Origin: Karalla daura
Taxonomy: Eukaryota; Chordata; Actinopteri; Chaetodontiformes; Leiognathidae
NCBI GenBank assembly: GCA_029224185.1
Contig: CM055207.1
Coordinates: forward strand, 9,589,073 to 9,653,072
Length of the DNA: 64,000 nucleotides
Reading direction: 5' to 3'
A program made the position numbers and the translations under genes. The notes beneath the pieces are model-generated. The model did not search any database. It saw only the letters and a program-made list of their open reading frames with translations, and was not told the origin of the DNA. Below are positions 24,801 to 38,489 of the stretch, piece after piece (positions within the stretch are counted from its first letter, which is position 1; every line of letters begins with the position of its first letter).

Positions 24801-27800
24801 TGTTAAAGAGAAACACCGCTTCACTGGGAATCTCTGTATTGATCGTCACTACAGCTCTTCTGATTGGACTGTAAAAGGCTGGTGAAAGACTGCGACTGTA
24901 ACGAGCTATTGGTGGCGGGGGTGGGGGGGGCAGGACCAGCTAAGAGTGCTATATTATTCCCACCTCTCCATCATGAAGTCATGAGTAATGGATGTGCGCT
25001 AATGCGAATCACAAATGAATCGTAAAAACAAACACTTCTGCACACTCCGTATCTGGTCCTAATGAACCAGCCTTCAAAGCACATAAATATCGGCGCCAAC
25101 TGCACCTGTAGTCAACCCTCAGAAGTGAGACATCTCCCAGCTCTTTATGCTGTTCTGAGTGCTGCCTCGTACTGCTGCTGCTGCTGCTTCCTTCTCTTTG
25201 AGGCATGAAAAGATTGTTAGTGTTGTTTTCAGTTAGCTACCGTATCCAATCTGTCATCGATTTTAGAGCCGAAAACCAAATCAGTCACTGTCAAGCAGAC
25301 GCTCTTTGAAAAGGGCAAGTGTGGTGTTTCTAGAGTCTGACTACAAAAATTTGCAAATGTGCATTGATGCACAACCCCTAAAAAAAGAAATCCCTCTTTT
25401 TACCACCAACGGGCTCCCATTGTTATTTAAAGTGTATGATATCTATACAGAGGGATCCCTGTTGCGATTTAACCAAAGGGAGCTGTTGTAGCTCTGCTGA
25501 AATTCACCACACTTCTTTATTCACAAACCAAAGCGTTACTTCAAAGGAGTTGCAGGTGTAGCCTTGCCCCGACAGGTTAATTTGTTTGAGTTAATGTATG
25601 ACTTTGGTGCTCTAAAACGTACTAACAGCTGACAATCTGATGGATCGAGGCCGCATTAGACCAGCAACTGCTGTGACTCTGGTGGCTCTGAACGGACTTA
25701 TATAACTCTCTCTATCTGGTTAGGAAACAATCGTACTCTTTAACAAGGAGGCTGAACTCTTGACAGGTCTTTTTCTTTTTTTTTTCAAAAACGTCAGACG
25801 TTTTTGCATTTGCTGTGCATGACTTTGCAGCCTATTTCACATCCGTCAGCGGAGGCGATCTGTCAGACAGAGACAAGGAAACTACAGATAGCGCTAAACA
25901 TTAATTAACTCACACAGATTTAAACATTTTATATGAGCAGTAATTGACTTTCTGATCTTATAATTTAATCTGCAGCATTACGGTAACTTGTGGCAGCAGA
26001 TCTAATTGAAAATCGACAGCCCTGATTATGGTCAATCACATTGTGAACTGGCTTTAAGTCACAATTGCTGTACACTGCTGGCCCATTGTACTGATGTCCT
26101 GATGGATGACCAGAGGATATAACCCTTTATTTCTGCATGCTGGAGTGCACAAGCTCGAAATGACTGACTTCGCCCTCTTCCACTTTTGGCGGTTTATTGT
26201 GCATGTACTGTATGGAGCTACGGTACAATTTTGAAAGAAAATAGGAACGATATTTCACATACTAGTTTCATATCTGCCATGGAAATAACTAACAGAATAA
26301 AAGTGTGGCAATAAGGTGACAGGAAAATACATCAGTCAGCGCAACAGAGGCCCTGTGCCACATTAGCCCGGCAAAAGCAAGCACTGAGATAAAACAGGTG
26401 ACAGGTGCGTGCCAAGTGATTGATGTCTCTCAAAATGATGCTGGAGAGAGTAGGGAGTCCCACTTGGTCAACGACTGGTCTCTCTTATTTGCTCTTCACC
26501 CGCAGGGACTTAAAAAATGAAGCATTAAGTGTCACTTTAAAGGTGAATTCTAATGATTTAAATGCCATTACATGGCTGTTTGCCGGGTCAGGGGGTCAAG
26601 TGGAAAAATGCAAGGTGTCGACGACCACGCAGTGGTAAAGGCCACGGGGCGATTAAAATTTTGCCTGCAGAAATGGCAAACCCGATCCCGATCACCTTCA
26701 GTCTCTCTGTGAGCAGACCATTATGGATTGCCTTCTGTAAAGGTCAAGCCATCAGGGGTATGAGGACAAACATTTTGCACCTAATCACAGGTTATTGTGC
26801 TCTCAGATCCCAAGGTCTCTGACAAATTTCATGTGAAATTTCACATTCCCAGGAAGCTGTAAGCCTCAGCAGCCTCAAAAAGAACGGAGCATTGTGAGCG
26901 CCAACTTGGCCATGCGGTGCTCGGACAGGCCTGCTGCTAATACGACTAATTAATGGAGGTGACATGGATGCTCCATACCTTCAAGCAATGTTGTGGCTGA
27001 AGTGACAGTGGCAGGGCGCGCTGCCCGGTTCTCTCTGGCACATTAGTCATCTGCACTCTGAGCTGCTGATCTGTGTCAATGGGCTGGAATTGGTTCTCCC
27101 TGTCGGCCGCGTGGAGTCCCGCTGGTTTGTGTTCTCCGGATGTAATCAGCCGGGATTGGTTTACACCTGGGATGCCAGGTGAAGGCAATTAACTAGCTGG
27201 TAGGATGGAAATATTAGAAAGTCTATTTGAGTCTTGGTGATTAGTGAGACACAAGTGGATACACAACAGGCAGACAGCAGCTAGAGGCTAGGCTGGTTCA
27301 ATCACTACATCTTTAGTCTTTTACCAGAACGTATTCTAATTCTTTTTTTGTTGTTGTTTGTTTGTATGTATGCATTAATGCCCCTGCTGCTTCTGTAATT
27401 TCACCCTATGGCACCCGCTCCGTAATTTTAATATATTAATTATGATGAGAGAATAACAGCAGAATCTAAATTACATATATCTTACACAGGGTAAGCCTGT
27501 ATTTCCTCTGCCATCCTGGCTGATGTCTCTTTTAGCTCCTTGAATTAATTTTAGTTTGAGGCTGTGTGTGATTTTTTTTTTGTTTGATTTCCTAATAAAA
27601 CGCTTGTTTTTGCTTACACGTCAGTTTTCTCGCTGCTTTTCTCTGGGTTAATTAGCATCATCAAGGTTACATTTTCACAGCGGTTCGCCTGCTTGTTAGG
27701 ATCACTCAAAAACTTCTCAACTGGTTTCCATGACATCTGGTGACAGGGTGTAACACGAGCCAGGGATGTGGTGTCGCTGGGCAGACGTTTTCCTCTTCCT

Positions 27801-28540
27801 TTGCACACTGAAGGAGGCTTCCACCACAGCTCTAGTTTTCTATTGTCGAATGATAAACCCCATATCATTTACATAATTTTGACTTAAGGCTTTAAAATGT
27901 AGAAACTGGTTGCAGTTCGCAATGATTTCTGTAATAACATTGGAGTATTTGAATTTTTATCCTGAAACCGGGCAGAGGAAACACAATTTACAAGAGCTAC
28001 ATTCACATGAAGTCTCATTATCATAATACAACCAGCAAATGCAGTGAGTGTATACTTCTGGCACATTATAGAAAATAGCTCCATTACAATGCCTTTACCG
28101 GCAGGTGCAGTACGAGACGGTGGTGTGGAGCAGTTCCATCTGCACCATCATCCCAGACAGTCACGCATTAAAAACAAAACCACTCTTTCAGAGCGGCGAT
28201 AGATTAATCCTTCACATTTCTACCCAAAGCTTTGAAGTCAATAAGACAATCTAGCTCCATAAGTCACCAAATATCATCCATAAAAAAATGAAAGCGAGCA
28301 CACATTCTCACAATTTTTTCTTTCTCCCAATAGCTGTGATTTAAAAAAAGAAGCCCTCTTTCAATGATTAGATGTGCTGGCTTTATTTTCCCAGGAGCGC
28401 ACAATATCTTTTTGACAAATGTCTTGCAGGATGACTGCGCAGCGCCTGATTTTCTTTCAATGCAGCTAAACAATATCTCTAAACAATATCTCACAATATG
28501 CCGCATTGTGTTCCATTTTTACAATATATGTGTGTGTCTG
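21851..28540. other. Intron; no gene; one CNE-like block
   Basis: Contains GA- and A-rich stretches at 24700-24731, a G-rich run at 24915-24930, and a small inverted repeat CAAAAACGTC-A-GACGTTTTTG at about 25786-25806. The block 25840-26110 is described separately. No exon seen. Confidence 0.5.
25840..26110. other. Candidate conserved non-coding block
   Basis: Non-repetitive AT-rich sequence with clustered homeodomain-type cores (ACATTAATTAAC, GTAATTGA, ATAATTTAAT, CTAATTGA) and TCAATCACA. The look is that of vertebrate developmental enhancers, but conservation has not been tested. Confidence 0.25.
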
Positions 28541-28542
28541 CG

Positions 28543-28667
28543 TATGTGTATGAGGGCCCATCAGGGACATTATTCAGAATTACCTCTTGTACAGTATATA
28601 AGAGCATTTCACATGTGACTGAGAGAGTAATTCTGAATAATGCCCCTGACGGCCTCTCGTATATGTA
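28543..28667. mobile_element. MITE-like inverted repeat
   Basis: Arms 28543-28583 and 28627-28667 are 41 bases each with 8 mismatches; the inner 16 bases (CATTATTCAGAATTAC) are perfect. A 43-base AT-rich loop separates them. Most mismatches are transitions. No flanking transposase frame and no clear target-site duplication were identified, so this is a candidate non-autonomous element. Confidence 0.5.
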
Positions 28668-28748
28668 TATATACATGTATAAATACACACACTTAACACA
28701 TGTGTATACACACATACAGTGTAGAGTGTGTTTATACATATATATATG

Positions 28749-28754
<6 letters not shown>

Positions 28755-28800
<46 letters not shown>
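28755..28800. repeat. GA microsatellite
   Basis: 23 uninterrupted GA units, lying 88 bases after the inverted repeat. Confidence 0.97.
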
Positions 28801-28802
<2 letters not shown>

Positions 28803-30568
28803 TCTGTATGCATGTTTGATCTAATATTCATTTAACTTAAATTGCACTTGACTTTCCTCTTGTTTTCATTAAGGAAAATTGATATGTAAGTGCTTTGGAG
28901 TATGCCCTTTAAAATATGCTTTTCACTCAGTAGCTCTGCTTATATTCTAATTCTGAGGAATGGCGACAAATGAACAGTGACAGAGGGACAATTACCATTG
29001 CTATGCCAAATGGCCATATTAAAATGATAGCCCGTTATAATTGAGACATCGGCAAAACTACGACTGCATGACAGATATGCATTGATCATTTCCCTCATTT
29101 CCGTGTTAAGAAGATCAAAGTTATTGATACTGGCTCAAGAGCCTCGGAAATCGTCTCCACCCCGACTCCGTCCACGGCGACAGCACCGATTTGTCTTTGG
29201 GTTTGCATGCAAAAAAAAAAGGCCAGGACTACAAAGCAGAGAGATCATGTGTGAGACGTCCCTGGGGGTGTGGGAGGATAAATGACCATGTGCGTTTCAC
29301 AAATTAACGTGCAAGGCAAATTGACGTGCAAGGCTACCCCTCGATGGAAATGAGGTATAATTGATATGATTTGTAGGATGACCACACAACACGCACACAC
29401 ATTCAGCAATGAAAGAAGGCCTACAGCAAATATTGTTTGTTTTTATCTTGTTTGTTGAGGTGAAGGCACATTCAATGAGTGTGTTTCTTACAGTGGTAGT
29501 GGAAATTAAAGCTGCTAGACGAGGTGACAGCTGATGGAAAATGGCAGGAATGAGTGGCAGCAAGTTATATTCAGTGTCAGTTGGTGTTACAGCTTTGTCC
29601 TTAGGTGAGAAACACATGAAAAACAAGTGTGAAGGCAGAGGTTGTTAAGTATTTACACTGCGAGCTCATTTGATTTTGATCATCCGCTCCATGTGTTTTG
29701 TGTGGCTAACAGTTTACTAATGGCGATCTGTGTGCTTGCACCCCTGGTATTACAATCAGGATCAAATGTGGACACAGAAGCTGCTATGTCACCCCGTCCA
29801 CAGCATTCATACCAGACAACTAGAAGCAGGAAATGTAATTTTCAATGGCATAGTCTGGAATAGGCTAAGGATGCTCCACTGGTGCAGCAAAACAAGCCTA
29901 TATGTACAACTGTTCTACTTTAAAGTCCAGTCAGAAAGAATGTGATGGAAACTCATGAAAAAAGCTTCCTTGAATCATGGCTTTGTAATGTGATTTGGTC
30001 CACTGAGTCGTATTATTTATTCATCACAGGCAAATTCTCATACTTCAAAGTTATTTAAAAAGAAAAAAAAAGGATTGTGTAATATAAAAACAGATTTGAG
30101 TACTTAGTACTAATTCAAGGAGGCCACCTTTGGTGTTTTTGCTTTCAAGCTATGTATTTTCAGTCTGCAATCTGTGTTCCTATTGTTGTGTTGCTATAAA
30201 AAAAAGCAGCTTTTGTACAACCGAGTGTTGCTCTTGATTTGCAGACATCAGACGTCAGACACAGATGGCTGAAGCGGCTGTGAAAGGCAACCCAGTTCCC
30301 ACCACGTCCGATGGAACCCAGCATCAACATGTCCCCAGATGTGGAGATTTGGCAGAACTTTCAGTTATATATTTACAAAAGGGCCTGGGGAACAATCCAG
30401 TATCTTTGCGGGCTCAGCTGTGTTCAGTGAACGAGAAGAGTTTCATGTCTGGTCAGCAAATATTAAAACAGCACGGGCAGCGCTCACTGGTTTCTGTTCT
30501 TTTCATTATCTAACTCTGATATCAAAACAGTTAATATGGAACCCCTCACTGTTCTTCCCTCCCATAGT

Positions 30569-30569
<1 letters not shown>
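28801..30569. other. Intron; no feature seen
   Basis: Only short A runs (29210-29219, 30061-30071). No exon recognised. Confidence 0.5.
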
Positions 30570-30662
<93 letters not shown>

Positions 30663-30671
30663 CATAGATAC

Positions 30672-30717
<46 letters not shown>

Positions 30718-30736
30718 GGATAGAGAGATAGATAGA
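30570..30736. repeat. GATA tetranucleotide microsatellite
   Basis: About 41 GATA units with a few variants (TACATAGATACATA at 30661-30674, GATGGATAGAGAG near 30716). Highly polymorphic class in fish. Confidence 0.97.
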
Positions 30737-30804
30737 TTCATTTCAGGAATTTCAGATTGCAGTTTTACAGCACCATAAGTATTGTGTTGTATTATTTGTA
30801 TTAT

Positions 30805-30930
30805 ATAATGCTTTGACCCGTCCAGGGTGTATTCCCTGCCTTGGCATTACTGTATGTGCTCTTGGACGGGCTCCAGCGGACCCCAGTGACACTGGTTGAC
30901 TATAAAGCCGGTTAGGAAAATGGATGGACG
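30805..30930 (-). repeat. CCATCC-type fish repeat, head in reverse orientation
   Basis: Reads TGACCCGTCCAGGGTGTATT, CCCTGCCTTGGCATTACTG, GACGGGCTCCAGCGGACCCC, AGTGACACTGGTTGACTATA and GGTTAGGAAAATGGATGGAC: the 5' half of the family inverted, truncated at the 3' side, starting 70 bases after the GATA array. Confidence 0.8.
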
Positions 30931-33900
30931 TATTATGTTTGAGGCACTCTTTGAATAGCATGTTGGCACGCCAAAGGATTGCCACATGCAGTGAAACAGA
31001 ACTGTCAATCATCCAGAGGAAACGGTCGCGGTCAGTGAACGGTCAATGGTGCGGCGTTGGCGGCTGGTCGTGGCCAAACTTCACCCCTTTGTGTTTAAAA
31101 GAGGATTTCTCAGCACAGCGAGCTTTGTTTCCCGTCACTTCATTTCATCAGCTCTGCACAGCATTTCAGTCTAGAGGGGTGTAATAAGGTAATTAGGAAA
31201 GGTTTTGGCTCACGATGAATGCAAACACATTTACACCAATGTCCAGCCATTCCTGTAAGCCCGCACAGCAAAGAAAAAGCCATTAGCGGGCTCGGCCAGC
31301 TCCTCCGATAGGCTGATGTAATGTCTTGGCTACGGGCCGCTGATGCTCTGTGCTATCCGTCTGGGACGTGTTGTGTCTTGTGCTGTCTGTTCCGCAGCAC
31401 CTCCTGTTAATACGTCACTGGATAAAACGTTGTCCAGAATGATGAGTCTGGTTGCCGCGGAGCATGGCTAATATTTTATCACCCACGTCCCTCCGGAGTA
31501 TTAATCCCATCCAAATGGGGCAGCTCATAGCGAGGGAATACAATGGGATCCCAGTGATTGAAGACCCCGAGGATCGGGCAGGGGGGAGGGGGGCTCTCGG
31601 AGGAACAAAACAGAGAGAAGGGGGAGAAAAAAAATGAAAAAGCACAATATAACTTCCTCATGTCAGGGCAGAATTTTAGAATTGGCTTTCATTCAATTCA
31701 TGAGTTGGAATTTGAATTGAATTGGCTGCATGCCATGGGAATTGAAATTTGAGTTAATGAGACAGGAAGAGTGATTGAATCCCACTCAGTCACACAGCAA
31801 ATGAAAGAATGTATTAAATCTAACATATACTTTGCTTTGAAATAGACATATTCACATTGTTAAATTCTGAAAAGGATTCCCCATCGACCTGACAGGAACA
31901 ATAATGAGTAAGAATGTTTTCATTCCAACATTCACAATGAATTGACAAAAAGACACTGCGGTATCACACACTTTATGACAATGAGATCAGAGCTTGAAAT
32001 GTAGCAGCAATGAAAAAAAAAAAAATTGGCAGCCATTTCGAAAGCATTTGGTTACAGCAAAGCATTCTGGGAAATGAGGGGTTCTTTCATCAAGCGCCAC
32101 AGAATTGAAGTTAAATTAATTTTTGAGGGAGAATTATAAAGAGAATTACTGAACATTTCTTAATAAATTGCAATGTTAAACTTTTCATGCACTGTTTTTT
32201 TTAGAGAATGCACAAAATACATTGACCTATGACCATGATTTTTAAACATCCATGTTACCCGCTTTATATACACTGGTGTAGCAGCTGTTAGTGCATAGTG
32301 TTGGACACCATACCTGAATAATGCATATGAATCTCTTTTCATTAAATTGTAATTCAGTGTAATTCAGATCCTGCATGTTTTCCCTATGTGGGTTTCTTGA
32401 AATTCAGTAGTCATTCTCAAATCAGTTCTGATCCCTCCTCCACATTGGTGGTATTGGTAAATCGGACACTGTGAGAGGAGGAACATTAGGAAGCTACTTT
32501 CTGTTACGAACATTGACTGCTGGGATGGAGTAAGACGGAGCAAACAGTGTGGCTGAGAAAACATGAAGCACGCATGTGTTAAATTCCCTCACATTCAGCT
32601 TTAAATGAATCCTCTTTCAGCTCTTAACCGCTCTGCAATGATGAGGCCTGAATGGGCTCATAGCCCCTGTGTAAGCACCTGCTGCAATAGCCGGTCCTAT
32701 TACCATTACCACACCACAAACCTAATGGATGCCACTCTACATCATTACAAAATAGCCCTCCCCGAATACACCAATGAATGCAGCTAATGTGGTCGCAACT
32801 TCTTCGAACAAATTCTGCAGTGCAGTGTCACTGTGGGAAGCCAGGGAGGGGTTCAGTGGACAGAGGTAATTACGCTCCCACACATCATGTCAGCTGCATT
32901 ACCGGATCAGCTGTGCAGGCTGCAAAAGGGTCTATAGCACGGCGAGGGCCTTTAGTTTCCCCGGCCCATCGCTCTCCGCTTCACTGTCTTGTTAGAGAGT
33001 CATCCCCACGCTCCCCAGACGTTAGGGCTCAGGCTTATCGGGTGGCATCCCCTGACTGTGGAGCAATTTAACAGTTAACTCACTCCATGCAGGCCCAATT
33101 ACAGGTGAATCTAATCCTGGATTAGACAATATGCATCGAGTCTTTGTTTACAAGGCCCCAGCTAAAGAAATAAATAAAATAATAAAAAAATAAAGTGATG
33201 CCTGATCTGGAAAGATTCAATTTGAAGGCCGCAGACGGGGGGGCTGCCCTGACTCACCGCTCCGATCGACATCATTCGTTTTGCATTTACTTTGAGAAAT
33301 TGGAATATTATCGACTAGCTGGAAAACAGAGAAGTAGGTGCAATTCATTTTTTTCTGCTCCACTGCCCCCAGACTTGGCAATAAGGACATGAAACTGATG
33401 CATTAAAGTGTCTTGATTTGCCTTGTGAAATGGAGTTGGTCCACTGCACTGATCTGTTCAGGCAATTTTGCGTGTCACATTGTGATGCCGACAAAAGATG
33501 CTTATCACTGTTCACTGTCTTCCACAGACTGAGCGTCTCGCCGCATGCTACGGGCATAATTCTGAATCAAGTTAGTACAACTCTGAATCCCAAAAAAATT
33601 AAGACACTGAGCACATGTAATCTCTTGAATGATTCAAATGAGTGTCTTTGGAGCATAACAAAATGTTCTTTGGTGGCAAGTTATCTGAAACATGCCAATA
33701 AGTTGATGAGGTAAAACATGAAATATGTCTTCTTTATGCTGGTTTTGATTGTGTGTATCTAAAAAACTGATTATTTAGTTATCACACTCACGAAAACAGT
33801 TTTATTTGCTTTAAGAAGTGTTCCTCCTCTTGATGGGAATTGGGGTTTGTTTGTAAAACACAAATGAGAAAAAATGCAAATAAGACTAATAACCATTGCC

Positions 33901-36900
33901 ATTTTCTTTTCTCAACCTTTTCATTCAGTTTATTGAGACCAAGATGTGTGCGCAGGGGAGCGATTAGTTGTCATCTTGGATATCAAAGGACATACAGACA
34001 GAAACTACTGAATTGGCATAAAGTTAATTTTGACCAGATTTATTAGGCTGCAAAACCGTAAAACTCATTCCATAAATCTGAATCCCAAAATTCGAGAGCA
34101 GCAGGTGGTTTTCAGGCTGGATTAATCAGGAACTTCACAGTTAATGGACTGAAAATTAAATGAAGAGCATTACCTTTCAGATTATTAAAAATTCAAAACA
34201 TTCCCATTTCCCAGTTTCCATTCACCAGTTAATTATAGGGTGTGGATGTGTGACAGTTAACGTCTGTGCTTGCCTTCCTGCCCCACTCTTGTCCATTTAT
34301 TCTCCCCAGTGATTCTCTCACTGCTCTGCTCCAAAAAGGAAAGAAAGTGTGATTGTTGCCTCCTTAAAATGAATGAAATGCTGCAACAACATCGATATAT
34401 AAGAAACTGCCCGCGTGAAATGTGGCTGGCAAACATCATTATAGGAACATGTTTACTCAGCAAACAAGGTCACGCCAAGCGTACATGCATATGTCTGATC
34501 AATAAAATAACAACAGTGGGCTGGGAAAGGGATGCTCAGATGTAGGGAGATTTTTTTTTAATATCTGCAGAAGAGCGTGTACGTTTTCTCCCAATTCCAG
34601 ACAGCCGGGGCCCAACGGATCTCTGCACAAGCGGTATGTGTTTGTATCATTTTAAATCACAATCTTGGCAGATTGCTGGCTGAGAAAAACACTTCGCCTC
34701 CACCTCCACCATACCACACTGTCCCCTGGTGAGTACACACACTAACACACGCACGGTAACACACACACATGCACTGTGTACTAATGCAGCGGCAGCAGCA
34801 GTGTCATCTGGTCCTTTCAGCATGACTTCACTCAAGGATCTTTAGTCGAGGCCAGCGAAGGCCACAAGGGAAGGAATGGCTCCTGTCACGCACATCTAAA
34901 AATCTTTGATCCCATCCATATGTGTTTAAACATTCATACGCAGCCATTAGCTTGTGGTAAGTTGGCTTTTAAAGGGAACCACAGAGGAAGAGCCAGTCTG
35001 GGAGGTCAGGGGATTCTCCGTCTTGTGCTTTGAGCATGCCCTACTTTATTTTCCAGAAACCATCAAATGAGATTAGATCCTGACAGTTTTGATGCTCGCT
35101 AGCCTTTTCGAGACACTCCTAAAGTAAGAGGCACATGTTTACTTATGCATGCACGCTGTGCCGCTCCCCTTGCTCATAAAAAATGTCGGTGTGTGTGGGA
35201 TAAACAATAGCGCGCAACACAAAGAGTTTTCTGTATTTTACATTTGACAGACGAACGGCCGCGACAAAAAGGTTAGAGGCTCTTCACCTCTTTTCATTCC
35301 AAATTGCTCAGACGTGAGTGACAGGCTGTCAGGCAGCTCACTCGCCTCCAGAGAGTAAGTATCGGTTAAGTTCATTGCACCTTCCTGATTAGCTGTCTGA
35401 GCCCGTCATTCCCTCTAAAGCCTCTGCCTCCGTCGACTGAGGTCGCAGACACATCCACACGAGCTCCGTTTCATCGCTCACTAAGGCTTCTCCAATTGTC
35501 ACTCTACCTGACTAACTGGCTTTGAGTCAAACTTTTCAATGAGATCTGTGTTAGTGCTGGACCCTACAGAGGCATCAGTTGTCCACTTATCAAAAAGTAG
35601 TAGTAATTTGATCCCAGCCCGCTGCAGCCAACATGCTGAAGTATATTTAGGCAAGAAACTGTGCCTCCAAACAGTCAGAGCTACTGGTTGAGCAGATGGA
35701 TTGCGTAGGGTAGAACCTGCCACCAGTGTATGGATGGGGAGCGAATGGGGTGAATATGACTAGTCTGAAATTGCTTTGTAAGAACTGGTCCATTTTCCAT
35801 CCTGTGTGTGTGCTTTTTGAAATGGCAGAGAATCAAACAACTTTCCCAGTCAGACAAATTCAAGAATTAGAGAAATTAAACAAACTGTGATTGCTGTAAA
35901 TACTAATAGCCTACTTTGCCCCATTTTTCAAACCGTCGAGACGAAACCTCAAACAGATTAAACAGCCTTTCCCACATTTGATCACCTTCACGCATTTCAA
36001 TTTCAGGATGATACGGTGACTTGGTGGTTCGCACTTGTGCGACCTGTCCCCCTGTATTCCCTCTCTTCTCGCTATCTGAGACCCCAATGACACCATTAAC
36101 GAGCAAAATGTGCAGTTCAACAGCAAAATGAGTTTCATTTTCTCAATGACTGAATCCTGTCTGCCCCATTCCCAAAATCCACTGTTTATCATCTACATCT
36201 ATTAAACTCCAGTAATGGCACATTAGAGTGCTGAGTATCCTATTGTTTCCTAACACCACTAAGCCGCTGCCCTTTCCTGATTAATTTATAATGATCCTGA
36301 AACCACACTGAGATGTGTGACAGCTAATAAGATTAGTCTTTCAACTGCACTTCCTCCTGTAGCCAGTGGACAGAACATTAGTTAAAGTAGTGTATAATGT
36401 AAGTCTAATCTAGTCACTGCCACAATGGGTTACCACCAAGTTATACTGCACCGAAAATCCTCTCTGAGAGTCCCTCACTGGCACTTTGTATAACTGGTGT
36501 TTTCTTTGTTATCCAGAATGAGGCGAGAGCAACACTAAAACAAGCTTGAATCCCTCCATCACAACAATGACAATCGGCTAATTAGTATGAACTACAATCT
36601 GTGCTTACTGTGCCACCATGCTGGCTCAGACAGACAGCAGGGGAGAGAGGAAGCGTATATGTGTGTGTGTGTGTATGTGTGTGTGTAGGGGGGGATAAAT
36701 AAAAACAACATGAAGGTGCATGGTGTGGGCAGAGGAGAGATCCAGCAGGAAAAAGGTGACAGCGAAACACCATTTATCACGCCTGTCAATTACTGCTTAC
36801 CACGCTTTTTCAAATTGGATTCACTTCCAATTAAATCAATTTAACAGTGAACCTAAAACTGAAGCATACACACAAGAAAAAGAGCTCAGATTCGATTTGA

Positions 36901-38480
36901 TTTGAAATTGAATTCGGCCAGCTCTCCTGTAGCGTCTTTACTGTATTGAACCGAACTGCATCAGAGAGGTACGTATAATCTATCCCTACTGAGGGCTGGC
37001 ATAGAAGTGCACACACACATGAAAACACACGCACACACACAACATTTTGGTCCCACTGAAGCATGCTTGAAGGTCACATTCAATAATGAATTCGGTGGGA
37101 TAGAGACAATTATACACAGGGACTGTTCACGCACACTGACATAAAGCACACACGTCTGCCCATGTGTGTGTGTGTGTGTGTCTCCCCTGACTCCCTTCAC
37201 TCCAGTGCAATGATGATTGGGTCTCTCCACTGGACTGACTCCACTCCTGCACTGCCATTCCACTCAGCACAGTGAGAAATCACCTAGTCAGTCCAGGACT
37301 ATTACAGAGTAATTGGCCTTTTAAAGAGGGGCTCCACCATGTGAAACAGTGTAACTGAGAATGATACTCTCGTTGCTCCATTCCCCATTCTGTCCTCTGT
37401 CCCTCTACCCTTGCGTTTCTCTATGTTTGTGCAGCTCTCCCACTCCACCCCCCGACCACCCCCACCCCCCGGCCAGCTGCTCCCAGTGTGTCTGTGCCTC
37501 TCAACATGGTGTTCCTGTTGCACCCTGTCTTCTGCCAACTCTGGCTGACCTCTAAAAGCCCAGTGCTGAAGCTGCCCGTGACACTGTTTTCAGCTCCGGA
37601 CAGCTCCTGGACCAGACCGACGGGAGTTTATTTTCCTGAGGAAGAGGCCACAAAAGAGGCTGTGGCACAGCTCGCAGGGAGCACTTACTGTATCTACGAG
37701 GAAACTGTCTGTGGCAAAAAAGATGAGAAAATAGGTCCAGAAGAGAAGCAGAGGCTGAAATACACAACCATAACATCTGGCAAAAGTTGACAGTGACAAA
37801 CATACTCCTCCAAATACAAATCTTCTGGCAACTTTCTCCCTAGGGATTATAGTGGTAAAGACACCATGGGTTACTTAAAATGGCTCTCTCTGTCTCTCAG
37901 TCTGGACTGTTCAACCTCTCCCAAGGCTCGGTTCCCATTTCCATATTTGACTGCATTCTCTTAAGCAATATCAGAGGATGTCCTCCCCCAAAAAAGTCTC
38001 AGAAAAGTGCACAATTCCAAAAATAAACTCATCTTTCAACAGCTTTCAAAGCACTGACGAACTTTATCATCCTGCCAATGGAGGAAATGTGCCATGCCTA
38101 TCATCATCTGGAGATTCCTTTGAAAACTGCTCAAAACATTTGTCTCTATTGCAATGTGATCCAAGTATAGAATGTATAAATAAATTGCAATTTTATTTAT
38201 AGTGCAATTAGCAATAATACTACAATTAAATGATGGCAAAATTGTGCCAGATGTGTGAGACTGGCCAATATAGATAAAATTGTTGTGACTTATTGATTTG
38301 GGCTGCAACCACATTGAAAAACAACATAAAATCCAAAGATTAAAAGGTCATATTTCTCATTTTGTTCAGTCTAAAATACTCAGATATTTTGTTTAGAGTG
38401 AATGAAAGAATGTCAGAAAATCCCCACATCTGTGAAGCTGGAACAAAAAAACTACTGAGGACATAAATTACCAACTTGTC
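30931..38480. other. Intron; microsatellites and candidate regulatory motifs, no gene
   Basis: G-rich run at 31577-31595; A run at 32010-32022; a GCATTCTGGGAAATG sequence at about 32062 resembling the ZNF143 site; GT/CA runs at 36661-36687, 37009-37041 and 37163-37182; a C-rich run at 37448-37470. AATT-rich stretch at 31667-31745. No exon recognised. Confidence 0.5.
33110..33126. promoter_or_regulatory. Palindromic bicoid-type homeodomain site
   Basis: TCTAATCCTGGATTAGA is a 17-base perfect palindrome around a central T: two inverted TAATCC cores, the preferred site of OTX, PITX and GSC proteins. It sits in non-repetitive sequence also containing CAATTACAGGTG. Confidence 0.4.
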
Positions 38481-38489
38481 GCTGAATAA

